From assembly GCF_030065535.1 (NCBI RefSeq), contig NZ_JASJND010000008.1:1-64000 (forward strand): a DNA stretch of 64,000 nucleotides, in the 5' to 3' direction. The stretch's first letter is position 1; each line of letters begins with the position of its first letter. Shown here in pieces: positions 35,686-43,672 of the stretch. The notes beneath the pieces were generated by a model. That model ran no database searches and had not been told where the DNA came from. It was given only the letters and a program-made list of their open reading frames with translations. Position numbers and translations under genes: made by a program. This DNA comes from Microbacterium dauci (GTDB lineage Bacteria > Actinomycetota > Actinomycetes > Actinomycetales > Microbacteriaceae).

Positions 35686-37986
35686 CTATGCGGACGTCGC
35701 GCCCACGAGCGTCACCACGTCGGCCGTCGCGATGCGGGGCTCGTCCCGATCGATGACATGCACGGGGCCGGTGAACTCCACCGACGCGACCGTCTCGCGG
35801 TCCGCGCTGGACGGCCCGACCCACAGGTCGACGCGTCCCGGCTCGACGGCGCGGCGGGCGTCGCGCCCGGCGTAGGCGAATCGGGATGCCGGGACCTCGA
35901 ACCGCACACGCGCGGATTCGCCGGCGCCGAGCGTGATGCGGTGGTACGCGAGGAGCTGCGCGACGGGCCGCGTCGTGCTGCCGACCACGTCGTGGCCGTA
36001 GAGCTGCACGACGTCGGCGCCGGCCACGCGGCCGGTGTTGCGCACCGTGACCGACACGGTGAGAGCGTCGGTCGTGGCGGACTGCTCTGCCACCTCGATG
36101 TCTTCGTGCGAGAACGTCGTGTAGCTGAGACCGAAGCCGAACGAACGGACCGGGGTCGGGTCGGCGCTCGTGATGTCGCTGCGACCGCCCAGCTTCGGGT
36201 GGAGGTAGGTGAAGGGCTGGGCGCCGGCGGACCGCGGGAGGGATACCGGGAGGCGGCCTGAGGGGACGGTCCGGCCGGACACGATGCCGGCGATGGCGTC
36301 GGCGCCCTCTTCGCCGGGGAAGAAGGCCTGGAGCACGGCGGCCGGGCGCTCCACGCCGTCGAGAGCCCACCCGATGGCGTACGGGCGACCGGAGAGGACG
36401 ACCATAACGACAGGCGTACCCGTTGCGATGACCTCCTGGACGAGCTGTCGCTGCACGCCGGGCAGCTCGAGGTCGTCGACGTCGTTGCCCTCGCCGACCG
36501 TGCCTCGGCCGAACAGGCCTGCGCGGTCGCCGACGACGACGACGGTCAGCTCAGCGCCCCGGGCAGCGGCGACGGCCTCGGCGATGCCGGATGGGTCATC
36601 GCCTTCGACGTCGCAGCCGGCGACGGTCTCGACAGCGGCATCCGGGTACTCCGCGCGCAGCGCGTCCTTCAGGGTCGGGATCTCGATGCCCGCGGGCGTG
36701 CCGGGGTGATGGGCGAGCACGTGGTTCACGAAGGAATAGCAGCCCATGAGCGCGTCCGACGAGTCGGCGTTCGGCCCGATGAGCGCGATGCGGCGGACGG
36801 GCGCAGCGGGCAGGACCCCGTCGTTCGACAGCAGCACGACCGACTCCGCCGCGAGCCGCCGGGCGAGGTCGCGGTGGCGCGGCGCGTCGAGGTCGATCTC
36901 CGTCGGCGCCGTGTCGAAGGTCTCATCCAGCAACCCGAGCCGCTCCTTCTGCTCCAGGACGCGCAGCACTGCGAGGTCCAGAACGGACTCGTCGAGGATG
37001 CCGTCGCGGACGCGCTGCAGCAGCGGCGCGGCGTAGGCGTCTCCCGTGGGCAGCTCGACGTCGATGCCGGCGCGCAGCGCCAGCTCCGCCGCCTCGCCGA
37101 GATCTGCGGCGACACCGTGGGTGGACTGCAGGAATGCGACGGAGAAGTAGTCCGAGACGACGGGGCCGGCGAACCCGAGCGAGCCCCGCAGGACGTCACC
37201 GAGGTAGTGGCCGCTCGCGGCGACTGGCTCGCCGTCGATCTCGGCGTAGGAGTTCATGACCGAGCGGGCTCCGCCGTCACGCAGCGCCATCTCGAACGGC
37301 GGCAGGAAGACGTCGGCGAGCTCGCGCGGACCGGCGTGGATGGGCGCGTGGTTGCGCGCCGCCTGCGACGCCGAATACCCGACGAAGTGCTTCAGCGTGG
37401 CATCCACCCCGCTCGACTGCAGGCCGCGGACATAGGCCGTGCCGACGGTGCCGACGAGGTACGGGTCCTCACCGATGCACTCGTCGACGCGTCCCCACCG
37501 TGGATCGCGGATGACGTCGAGCACGGGGGCGAGGCCCTGGTGCACACCGAGCTCGCGCATGGACGCGCCGATCGCCTCGGCCATCTCGGCGACCAGTTCG
37601 GGGTCGAATGACGCCCCCCATGCGAGTGGGGTGGGGAAAGTCGCCGCCTTCCACGCGGCGAGTCCGGTCAGGCACTCCTCGTGCACGATTGCGGGGATGC
37701 CGAGACGGGTCTCCGCCTTGAGGCGACGCTGCTCCTGCCAGAGCCAGCCGGCGCGCTCGACGGGGTCCACCGCGCGGGTGCCGTAGACGCGGGTGAGGTG
37801 CCCCAACCCGTGGGCGGTGGCATCGGCGTAACGGGTGGTCGTGACCATCTCATCGGCGAGTGGGGCGACGACCTCGCCGCCCTGGTCGACCCAGTAGCCG
37901 ACGAGCTGCGCGGCCTTCTCGTCGAGCGTCATCTGTGCGAGCAGGTCGCGCACGCGCGCGGAGCCCTGCGTCAGGGAATCGGTCAT
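35686..37986 (-). CDS. bxlA: GH3 beta-xylosidase/beta-glucosidase (BxlA-like)
   Basis: 766 residues, complete GH3 enzyme: N-terminal barrel with the nucleophile D279 in VVSDYFSV, KHFVGYSASQAARNHAP, the alpha/beta C-domain (GEGNDVDDLELPG, FPGEEGADAIAGIV) and a C-terminal fibronectin-like domain. No signal peptide, so cytosolic. It is the last gene of an operon with an oligosaccharide ABC importer, like bxlEFGA of Streptomyces, where the enzyme splits xylobiose and xylo-oligomers. Activity on beta-glucosides cannot be excluded. Confidence 0.9.
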   Translation of the reverse strand: MTDSLTQGSARVRDLLAQMTLDEKAAQLVGYWVDQGGEVVAPLADEMVTTTRYADATAHGLGHLTRVYGTRAVDPVERAGWLWQEQRRLKAETRLGIPAIVHEECLTGLAAWKAATFPTPLAWGASFDPELVAEMAEAIGASMRELGVHQGLAPVLDVIRDPRWGRVDECIGEDPYLVGTVGTAYVRGLQSSGVDATLKHFVGYSASQAARNHAPIHAGPRELADVFLPPFEMALRDGGARSVMNSYAEIDGEPVAASGHYLGDVLRGSLGFAGPVVSDYFSVAFLQSTHGVAADLGEAAELALRAGIDVELPTGDAYAAPLLQRVRDGILDESVLDLAVLRVLEQKERLGLLDETFDTAPTEIDLDAPRHRDLARRLAAESVVLLSNDGVLPAAPVRRIALIGPNADSSDALMGCYSFVNHVLAHHPGTPAGIEIPTLKDALRAEYPDAAVETVAGCDVEGDDPSGIAEAVAAARGAELTVVVVGDRAGLFGRGTVGEGNDVDDLELPGVQRQLVQEVIATGTPVVMVVLSGRPYAIGWALDGVERPAAVLQAFFPGEEGADAIAGIVSGRTVPSGRLPVSLPRSAGAQPFTYLHPKLGGRSDITSADPTPVRSFGFGLSYTTFSHEDIEVAEQSATTDALTVSVTVRNTGRVAGADVVQLYGHDVVGSTTRPVAQLLAYHRITLGAGESARVRFEVPASRFAYAGRDARRAVEPGRVDLWVGPSSADRETVASVEFTGPVHVIDRDEPRIATADVVTLVGATSA

Positions 37987-37987
37987 G

Positions 37988-38875
37988 TCAGCCCTTCACT
38001 GCGCCGGTGAGACCGCCGACGATGCGCCGCTCGAACAGGCTGAAGAAGACCAGAGCGGGGAGCATGGACAGCGACGTGAACGCCAACACGCGAGCGGTGT
38101 CGACGGAGTATTGCGAGGAGAACGCCTGCACACCCAGGGGGAGGGTGAACTGCGCCTCGTTGTTGAGGATGAACAGCGGCAGGAGGTAGGCGTTCCAGCT
38201 GCCGATGAAGGCGAGGATGCCCACCGTGATGACACCCGGGACGGCCAACGGCAGCACCATGCGCCAGAAGAACGACAGGCGTCCGCAGCCGTCGAGATAC
38301 GCGGCCTCCTGGATCTCGTCGGGGATTGCGCGCAGGAACGGCACCAAAATGATGATCGTCGTCGGCAGTGCGAACGCGATCTGCGGCAGGATGACACCCG
38401 GAAGGGTGTTCATGAGTCCGAGCGAGCGCACCACGATGTACAGCGGCGTGATCGCGACGGTGATGGGGAACATCAGGCCGGCGGCGAAGAGCGCGTAGAG
38501 GACGCCCCGGCCTCGGAAGCTGTACCGCGCGATGACGTAGCTGGCGGCCAGTCCAAGCGCCACGGCGCCGACGGTCGTCGCGAGGGCGACGAGCGTCGAG
38601 TTGCCGACCTGGCCCCAGAACTGTCCGCTGGTGATGACGCCGACGTAGTTGTCGATGTTCCACGGGTCGGGGAACCCGGCCGGGTCCACAGTGATCGCGG
38701 AGTTCGAGCGGAAGCCGCCGATGATGATGTAGATCACCGGTCCGAGCATGAGCGCGATGACGACGAGCGCGACGAAGTAGACGGCGGGGGAGCCCCACGG
38801 CAGCTTCTGCCGCGGTGCGCGGCGCGGGGCGGCGCCTGCCGGTGGGGCCGTGGTCAAGGTCATGGTGGCGCTCAC
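37988..38875 (-). CDS. bxlG: Sugar ABC transporter permease, MalG type (BxlG-like)
   Basis: 295 residues, six membrane helices. The cytosolic EAA loop EIQEAAYLDGCGRLSFFWRM is near residue 200, the contact site for the ATPase. The GTG at 38875 overlaps the stop of the other permease (GTGA). One base separates its stop from the GH3 gene. No ATPase gene lies in the operon; in actinobacteria a shared MsiK-type ATPase does this work. Confidence 0.92.
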   Translation of the reverse strand: MSATMTLTTAPPAGAAPRRAPRQKLPWGSPAVYFVALVVIALMLGPVIYIIIGGFRSNSAITVDPAGFPDPWNIDNYVGVITSGQFWGQVGNSTLVALATTVGAVALGLAASYVIARYSFRGRGVLYALFAAGLMFPITVAITPLYIVVRSLGLMNTLPGVILPQIAFALPTTIIILVPFLRAIPDEIQEAAYLDGCGRLSFFWRMVLPLAVPGVITVGILAFIGSWNAYLLPLFILNNEAQFTLPLGVQAFSSQYSVDTARVLAFTSLSMLPALVFFSLFERRIVGGLTGAVKG

Positions 38876-39888
38876 TGAACGCCCCTCTCTGTGATGGCAC
38901 CGGCGGTGTCGCGGCGGAGGACGGAGCGCTGGTAGATCAGCGCGACGATGAGGGAGATCACGAAGATCACGACGGCGACGGCGTTTCCGTAGCCGAAGTT
39001 GCCGGCATTGCGGCCGGTCACGACCATGTAGATCGCCATCGTGTTGGTGCCGGCGACGGAGGAGACGTACTGCCCCCAGATGATGTAGACGAGGTCGAAC
39101 AGCTGGAGTGCGCCGATGATCGACAGGAACGCCCAGATCCGCAGGGTCGGGGCGAGCAGCGGCAACGCGATGCGGCGCTGGATCTGCCAGTAGGAGGCGC
39201 CGTCGATGGCGGCCGCCTCGTAGAGCTCCTCGGGGATGCCCTGGAGCCCGGCGAGGAAGAGGATGACGGCGAACCCGACGTACTTCCACGTCAGGATCGC
39301 CATGAGGGTCCAGATAGCGATCGACGGGTCGGCGAGCCAGTCCTGCGCGAGGCCGCCCAGGCCCAGCTTGTCGAGCATCCCGTTGGCGGCGCCGTTGGTC
39401 GACAGCAGGAGGCTGAACCCGGTGCCGACGACGACCTCGGCGATGACGTAGGGGACGAAGATCAGGACGCGGATGACCGACTGGCCACGCATCTTTCGGT
39501 TCAGCAGCAGCGCCAGGAGGATGGCGATCGGTCCCTGCAGGACGATCGACATCAGGACGATGAAGCCGTTGTGGGCGAGCGCGCTCTGGAAGTTCGGGTC
39601 GCTGAAGATCGTGATGTAGTTCTGCAGACCGACGAATTCCGTCGCCGGGCCGAACCCGGACCAGCGGAAGAACCCGTAGTAGGCCGCCATGGCGACCGGC
39701 AGGATGACGAAGCCCAGGAAGAACACCACGGCGGGTCCGGCCAGCAGCAGCACCTCGAGGCGCCCCGCCCAGCCGAGACCGCGCGGCTTGCGGCGTACTC
39801 GCGGCACGGACGGGGGCGGCGTGATGCCGCCCCCGTCGTGCTGCGCGAGATGGGATGCGTCCGTGTCGGACATCTCGCGGGTGTCCAT
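38872..39888 (-). CDS. bxlF: Sugar ABC transporter permease, MalF type (BxlF-like)
   Basis: 338 residues. Cytosolic N-terminus of about 45 residues, then six membrane helices with the EAA loop ELYEAAAIDGASYWQIQRRI. Pairs with the MalG-type permease downstream to form the channel. The ATG at 39888 sits 2 bases after the binding-protein stop; an ATG five codons later is an alternative. Import of xylo-oligosaccharides is inferred from the neighbouring GH3 enzyme and regulator. Confidence 0.92.
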   Translation of the reverse strand: MDTREMSDTDASHLAQHDGGGITPPPSVPRVRRKPRGLGWAGRLEVLLLAGPAVVFFLGFVILPVAMAAYYGFFRWSGFGPATEFVGLQNYITIFSDPNFQSALAHNGFIVLMSIVLQGPIAILLALLLNRKMRGQSVIRVLIFVPYVIAEVVVGTGFSLLLSTNGAANGMLDKLGLGGLAQDWLADPSIAIWTLMAILTWKYVGFAVILFLAGLQGIPEELYEAAAIDGASYWQIQRRIALPLLAPTLRIWAFLSIIGALQLFDLVYIIWGQYVSSVAGTNTMAIYMVVTGRNAGNFGYGNAVAVVIFVISLIVALIYQRSVLRRDTAGAITERGVQ

Positions 39889-39890
39889 AC

Positions 39891-41177
39891 TCAGCCTTGC
39901 GCGCCTGCCGCGGTCACGGCTTCGATGAACTTGCCCGAGTCGCTGTTGCCTGCGAGCAGGTCGACGACCGCGACGTTGAGCGCGTTGCCCACGTTCTGGC
40001 CGAGGACCGTGTCGAGCCACTGCGACACGAATGGAGCGTTGTTGTACGCCTCGAGGATCTGCTGCAGGTAGGGCTCGGTGACGTCCTCCTGTGCAACGGA
40101 GTTGACCGGCGGCGACTGGAAGGCCTGGTAGTACGCCTTCTGCTGCTCGGAGCTCGCGATGAAGTTGAGGAAGTCGGCGCACTCCTTCGGCGCCTGCGCG
40201 GCGCAGGAGTAGCCGTCGACGCCACCCATGATCGAGCCGGGCTCGCCGTCACCGCCGTCGATCTCGGGGAACGGGAACCAGGCGAGGTCCGGGAGCGGCT
40301 TCTCGTCCGGGGTCAGCGATGCGATCACACCGGGGTTCCAGGCGCCCATGAGCTCCATCGCGGCTTTGCGGTTGGCGATGAGGCCGGCCGAGCTGCCGGC
40401 TCCCTGCTGGGCGGCGGTGGTGAGGAAGCCCTCGTTGAAGGGCTCCGTCTCCGCGAAGTCGATGAGGTCGTCCGCGGCACGCGTCCAGCACTCGTCGCTG
40501 AAGTCCTTCGAGTCGCCGGTCTCCTCGATCACCGCGGGGCTGCACTCGCGGATGGCGAAGAAGTAGTACCAGTGCGCCGCCGGCCATGCGTCCTTCGCGC
40601 CGAGGGCGATGGGTGCGATGCCGCTGCCCTTCAGTTCACCGACCGCGTCCTTGAGGTCGTCGATCGTGGCGGGGTTCTCGGTGATGCCCGCCGCGTCGAA
40701 GGCGTCCTGGCTGTAGAAGAAGCCGCCGGGCAGAACCGACAGGGGCATCGCCCACACCTTGTCCTGATACGTCTCTGCGGCGAACGAACCCTCGGAGATC
40801 TCGCCCCGGATGTCATCCGAAATGAGGTCCGTGAGGTCCATCAGCTGGCCGGCGTTGACCATCGCGGTCATCTTGCCGCCGCCGCGCTGCAGGAAGATGT
40901 CGGGCGGATCGCCCGCGTTGAGCGCCGTCTGGAGCTTGCCGTCCATGTCTTCGTTCTGGACGGACTGCATCTTGATCGTGACGCCGTCGTTCTCCTCTTC
41001 GAACGCTGCGATGGCGTCCTTCCAGAACTGCTGGCCGGGCCCGGTCGTCGAGTTCTGCCACAGCGTCATCTCCACGTCGCCGCCGGCCGTGCTCTCTCCG
41101 CCCGGGGCGCACCCGCTCAGCACGAGTGCTGCGGCTGCGAAGGCGGCTGCCCCCGCTGCGAACCGTTTGGTCCTCAT
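39891..41177 (-). CDS. bxlE: Sugar-binding lipoprotein of ABC transporter (BxlE-like)
   Basis: 428 residues. Lipoprotein signal peptide with lipobox LSGC (lipidated Cys23), then an extracellular solute-binding protein family 1 fold. First gene of the importer operon. The ATG at 41177 has GGAG about 10 bases upstream. Four further cysteines occur in the mature protein, two of them in RECSPAV and DECWTRA. Ligand inferred to be xylo-oligosaccharides. Confidence 0.92.
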   Translation of the reverse strand: MRTKRFAAGAAAFAAAALVLSGCAPGGESTAGGDVEMTLWQNSTTGPGQQFWKDAIAAFEEENDGVTIKMQSVQNEDMDGKLQTALNAGDPPDIFLQRGGGKMTAMVNAGQLMDLTDLISDDIRGEISEGSFAAETYQDKVWAMPLSVLPGGFFYSQDAFDAAGITENPATIDDLKDAVGELKGSGIAPIALGAKDAWPAAHWYYFFAIRECSPAVIEETGDSKDFSDECWTRAADDLIDFAETEPFNEGFLTTAAQQGAGSSAGLIANRKAAMELMGAWNPGVIASLTPDEKPLPDLAWFPFPEIDGGDGEPGSIMGGVDGYSCAAQAPKECADFLNFIASSEQQKAYYQAFQSPPVNSVAQEDVTEPYLQQILEAYNNAPFVSQWLDTVLGQNVGNALNVAVVDLLAGNSDSGKFIEAVTAAGAQG

Positions 41178-41287
41178 GTGATCACCAATCTCCTCATTGA
41201 GTGCACGGCTCCTCCGTTGAGCGTGCGATGGTCCCGACAGTGCGCGTCGGGTCGGTCCCAGTGTCGGAATTGTTGCCGCCGACGTCA

Positions 41288-41305
41288 AACGTTTTCGAAA
41301 AGGTT
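41288..41305. promoter_or_regulatory. LacI-type operator between bxlE and its regulator
   Basis: AACGTTTTCGAAAAGGTT is a palindrome with only one mismatched pair (16 of 18 bases symmetrical) and a central CG, the form bound by LacI proteins. It lies in the 152-base divergent region, 24 bases before the regulator start, so it can control both sides. Confidence 0.65.
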
Positions 41306-41329
41306 TTCCATCGCGCTACGCTTCACGCC

Positions 41330-42343
41330 ATGCGACAGCGCGCGACCATCCACGACGTCGCCGCCGCGGCGGGCGTCTCGGTGGCGACGGTCTCCAAGGC
41401 GGTCAACGGTCGATACGGCGTGGCGCCCGCGACGGTGCAGCGCGTCCTGGCCGCCGTCGAGGAGCTCGGCTACGAGTCCAGCCTCGTCGCCAGCAGCATG
41501 CGCGCGCGACAGACAGGCGTCGTCGGTGTGCTCGTGGCCGATTTCGAGCCCTTCTCGGCGGAGGTCCTCAAAGGCGTCGGCGCCGCCCTCCGCGACTCGC
41601 GCCTCGATCTGCTCGCCTACAGCGGGTCGCGACAGGTCTCCAGCGAGGGGTGGGAACGCCGCTCGCTCAGCCGCCTGAGCGGCACGCTCGTGGACGGGGT
41701 CATCATGGTCACTCCCACGGTGGTGAACGTGTCCGCCGATGTGCCGGTCGTCGCGATCGACCCGCACACCGGGCCGGCCGATCTGCCGACGGTCGAGTCC
41801 GATAGCTTCGCCGGAGCGCGGCACGCGGTCGCCTACCTGATCTCGCTCGGCCACCGCCGCATCGGGTTCGTCGCCGGCCGTCCCGACCTGCGGTCGTCGA
41901 TGCTTCGCGAAGGCGGGTATCGCCGTGCCCTCGACGACGCCCGCATCCCGTTCGACAGCACCCTGGTGGGCGTCGGGAGCTACGACCAAGACATCTCCCG
42001 CGAAGCGGCGACACGGCTGCTGCGTCGCCACGACCGCCCCACTGCGGTGTTCGCCGCAAACGACGTGTCGGCCCTCACCGTCGTCCGCGTCGCGCACGAA
42101 CACGGGCTGTCCGTCCCTCGCGACCTCTCCGTGGTCGGCTTCGACGATGTCCCCGACGCGTCGCAGGCGACCCCGGCCCTCACCACGGTGCGCCAGCCGA
42201 TGCAGCGTCTCGGCGCCGAGGCCGTCACTCTGCTCCTCGAACTGATGGGCGGCGGCACGCCGGAGCAGACCCACTTCCGCCTGCCCACGGCGCTCGTTCC
42301 GCGCGCCACGACCGCCCCACCGCTGCTCACAGCACCCTCGTAG
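41330..42343 (+). CDS. bxlR: LacI family regulator (BxlR-like)
   Basis: 337 residues. Helix-turn-helix RATIHDVAAAAGVSVATVSKAVNGRYGVAPATV at the start, hinge LVASSMRA, and a PBP1-like effector domain (VGVLVADFEPFSAEVLKGV; SVVGFDDVPDASQATPALTTV). Divergent from the importer/GH3 operon and next to a good operator, as BxlR is to bxlEFGA in Streptomyces. Likely inducer: xylobiose or a related oligomer. The ATG at 41330 is chosen since the frame upstream runs through the operator. Confidence 0.9.
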   Translation: MRQRATIHDVAAAAGVSVATVSKAVNGRYGVAPATVQRVLAAVEELGYESSLVASSMRARQTGVVGVLVADFEPFSAEVLKGVGAALRDSRLDLLAYSGSRQVSSEGWERRSLSRLSGTLVDGVIMVTPTVVNVSADVPVVAIDPHTGPADLPTVESDSFAGARHAVAYLISLGHRRIGFVAGRPDLRSSMLREGGYRRALDDARIPFDSTLVGVGSYDQDISREAATRLLRRHDRPTAVFAANDVSALTVVRVAHEHGLSVPRDLSVVGFDDVPDASQATPALTTVRQPMQRLGAEAVTLLLELMGGGTPEQTHFRLPTALVPRATTAPPLLTAPS

Positions 42344-42353
42344 GCCGCCCCCG

Positions 42354-42359
42354 TACCGT
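42354..42359 (+). promoter_or_regulatory. -10 box of a leaderless promoter (alarmone synthetase)
   Basis: TACCGT, 7 bases before the ATG at 42367, with no ribosome site in between. Confidence 0.45.
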
Positions 42360-42366
42360 CGGAGCC

Positions 42367-43071
42367 ATGCCCACCCCGCTCGACGAGCAGCAGATCACCG
42401 TGTCGGCGGCATCCCTCCGGGCGATGCGCGACGAGTTCCAGCGTTTCCTCATGGAGTACCGCTTCGGGCTTCAGGAGGTGGAGACCAAGATCTCGATCCT
42501 CCGCGAAGAGTTCCACGAGATGCACGACTACAACCCGATCGAGCACGTCTCGAGTCGGGTGAAGACTCCCGACAGCCTCGTCGAGAAGATCCAGCGCAAG
42601 GGCATCGACCCCGACTTCGAGTCGATCCGCTCCGGCATCACCGACATCGCGGGCATCCGCATCACCTGCAGCTTCGTGACCGACGCCTACCGGCTGTTCG
42701 ACCTCCTCACCGCGCAGGACGACATCCGTGTGCGCGAGGTCAAGGACTACATCGCGGTGCCGAAGGAGAACGGCTACAAGAGTCTGCACGTCATCGTCGA
42801 GGTGCCGGTGTTCCTCTCGACCGGTCGAGTGGACGTTCCGGTCGAGGTGCAGTTCCGCACGATCGCGATGGATTTCTGGGCGAGCCTCGAGCACAAGATC
42901 TACTACAAGTACGAACGGCAGGTCCCGGCCGATCTTCTGGCGGGGTTGAAGGATGCCGCGGACACCGCCGCCGAGCTGGATGCGCGGATGGAGCGGCTCC
43001 ACCGTGAGATCCGCGGCGGGCAGCCCCCGCAGCACGATGGCGAGGGTGCGGGCGCGACGATCCTCGTATGA
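42367..43071 (+). CDS. Small alarmone synthetase (RelA/SpoT synthetase domain only)
   Basis: 234 residues: a RelA/SpoT synthetase domain with no hydrolase, TGS or ACT domain, flanked by short helices. Motifs: RVKTPDSLVEKIQRKG, GITDIAGIRITCSF, KENGYKSLHVIVE and EVQFRTIAMDFWASLEHKIYYKY. It should make (p)ppGpp from ATP and GDP/GTP. The size and motifs resemble RelQ/YjbM enzymes. Probably leaderless. It overlaps or nearly touches the next gene, a conserved-looking partner of unknown function. Confidence 0.9.
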   Translation: MPTPLDEQQITVSAASLRAMRDEFQRFLMEYRFGLQEVETKISILREEFHEMHDYNPIEHVSSRVKTPDSLVEKIQRKGIDPDFESIRSGITDIAGIRITCSFVTDAYRLFDLLTAQDDIRVREVKDYIAVPKENGYKSLHVIVEVPVFLSTGRVDVPVEVQFRTIAMDFWASLEHKIYYKYERQVPADLLAGLKDAADTAAELDARMERLHREIRGGQPPQHDGEGAGATILV

Positions 43072-43103
43072 CGCTGCGGCTCACACGGGTCGACAATGGA
43101 ACG

Positions 43104-43577
43104 ATGACGGATGCCACGACCGACGCGATCCTGAGCGTTGCACGCGAGCGGCTGGTCGGATCGCCACGGGAGCGACTGGGCGACTGGGCGGCATCCCGGC
43201 GCCTGCTCGGACTGGGTCGGGCCCCGCGCATCGTGCCAGTCACCGACGCCTGGCATGTGGGCGTGCTGCTCATCGGCGATGACCGGGTGTTCGCGACGGG
43301 GGAGATCCTGCGCGCACGGCACGACGCGGTACGCGGGTACACCGCCGAATCGCAGCGTGCCCGCTCCGACCGCGCGGCTGCAGCCCACCGGGGTGGTTTC
43401 GCGGAAGGGGAGGTCGTCCATCTGGGGTGGGAGGAGCTGGACCCCGCGGCCGTCGACCGTGGTGAGCGTTCCGGCATCCTGTCCCTCGTCGCGGGCGTCC
43501 CGCACGTCCGCTGGAGCGCGGCGGGCGCGACGCGTCCGCTCGCGGACTACCTCGACGATCTGCTGTCGTTGCGCTGA
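43104..43577 (+). CDS. Conserved protein of unknown function, partner of the alarmone synthetase
   Basis: 157 residues from the ATG at 43104; an ATG at 43068 in the same frame overlaps the synthetase stop (ATGA). The later start is favoured because GACAAT lies 6 bases before it and the sequence from MTDATTDAI reads as a normal protein start. Arg/Ala-rich, soluble, with GVLLIGDDRVFATGEILRAR in the middle. I recall similar proteins being labelled glutaminase, but no catalytic motif supports that. Function unknown. Confidence 0.65.
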   Translation: MTDATTDAILSVARERLVGSPRERLGDWAASRRLLGLGRAPRIVPVTDAWHVGVLLIGDDRVFATGEILRARHDAVRGYTAESQRARSDRAAAAHRGGFAEGEVVHLGWEELDPAAVDRGERSGILSLVAGVPHVRWSAAGATRPLADYLDDLLSLR

Positions 43578-43672
43578 GCCGATCCCCTGCCGCGCGAGGA
43601 CGCCGTGTCAAGGGCCCCGGCCCGGAAACGCGGCCTGGATAGTGTGGCTATTCACCGAACTGGGGAGCACGT

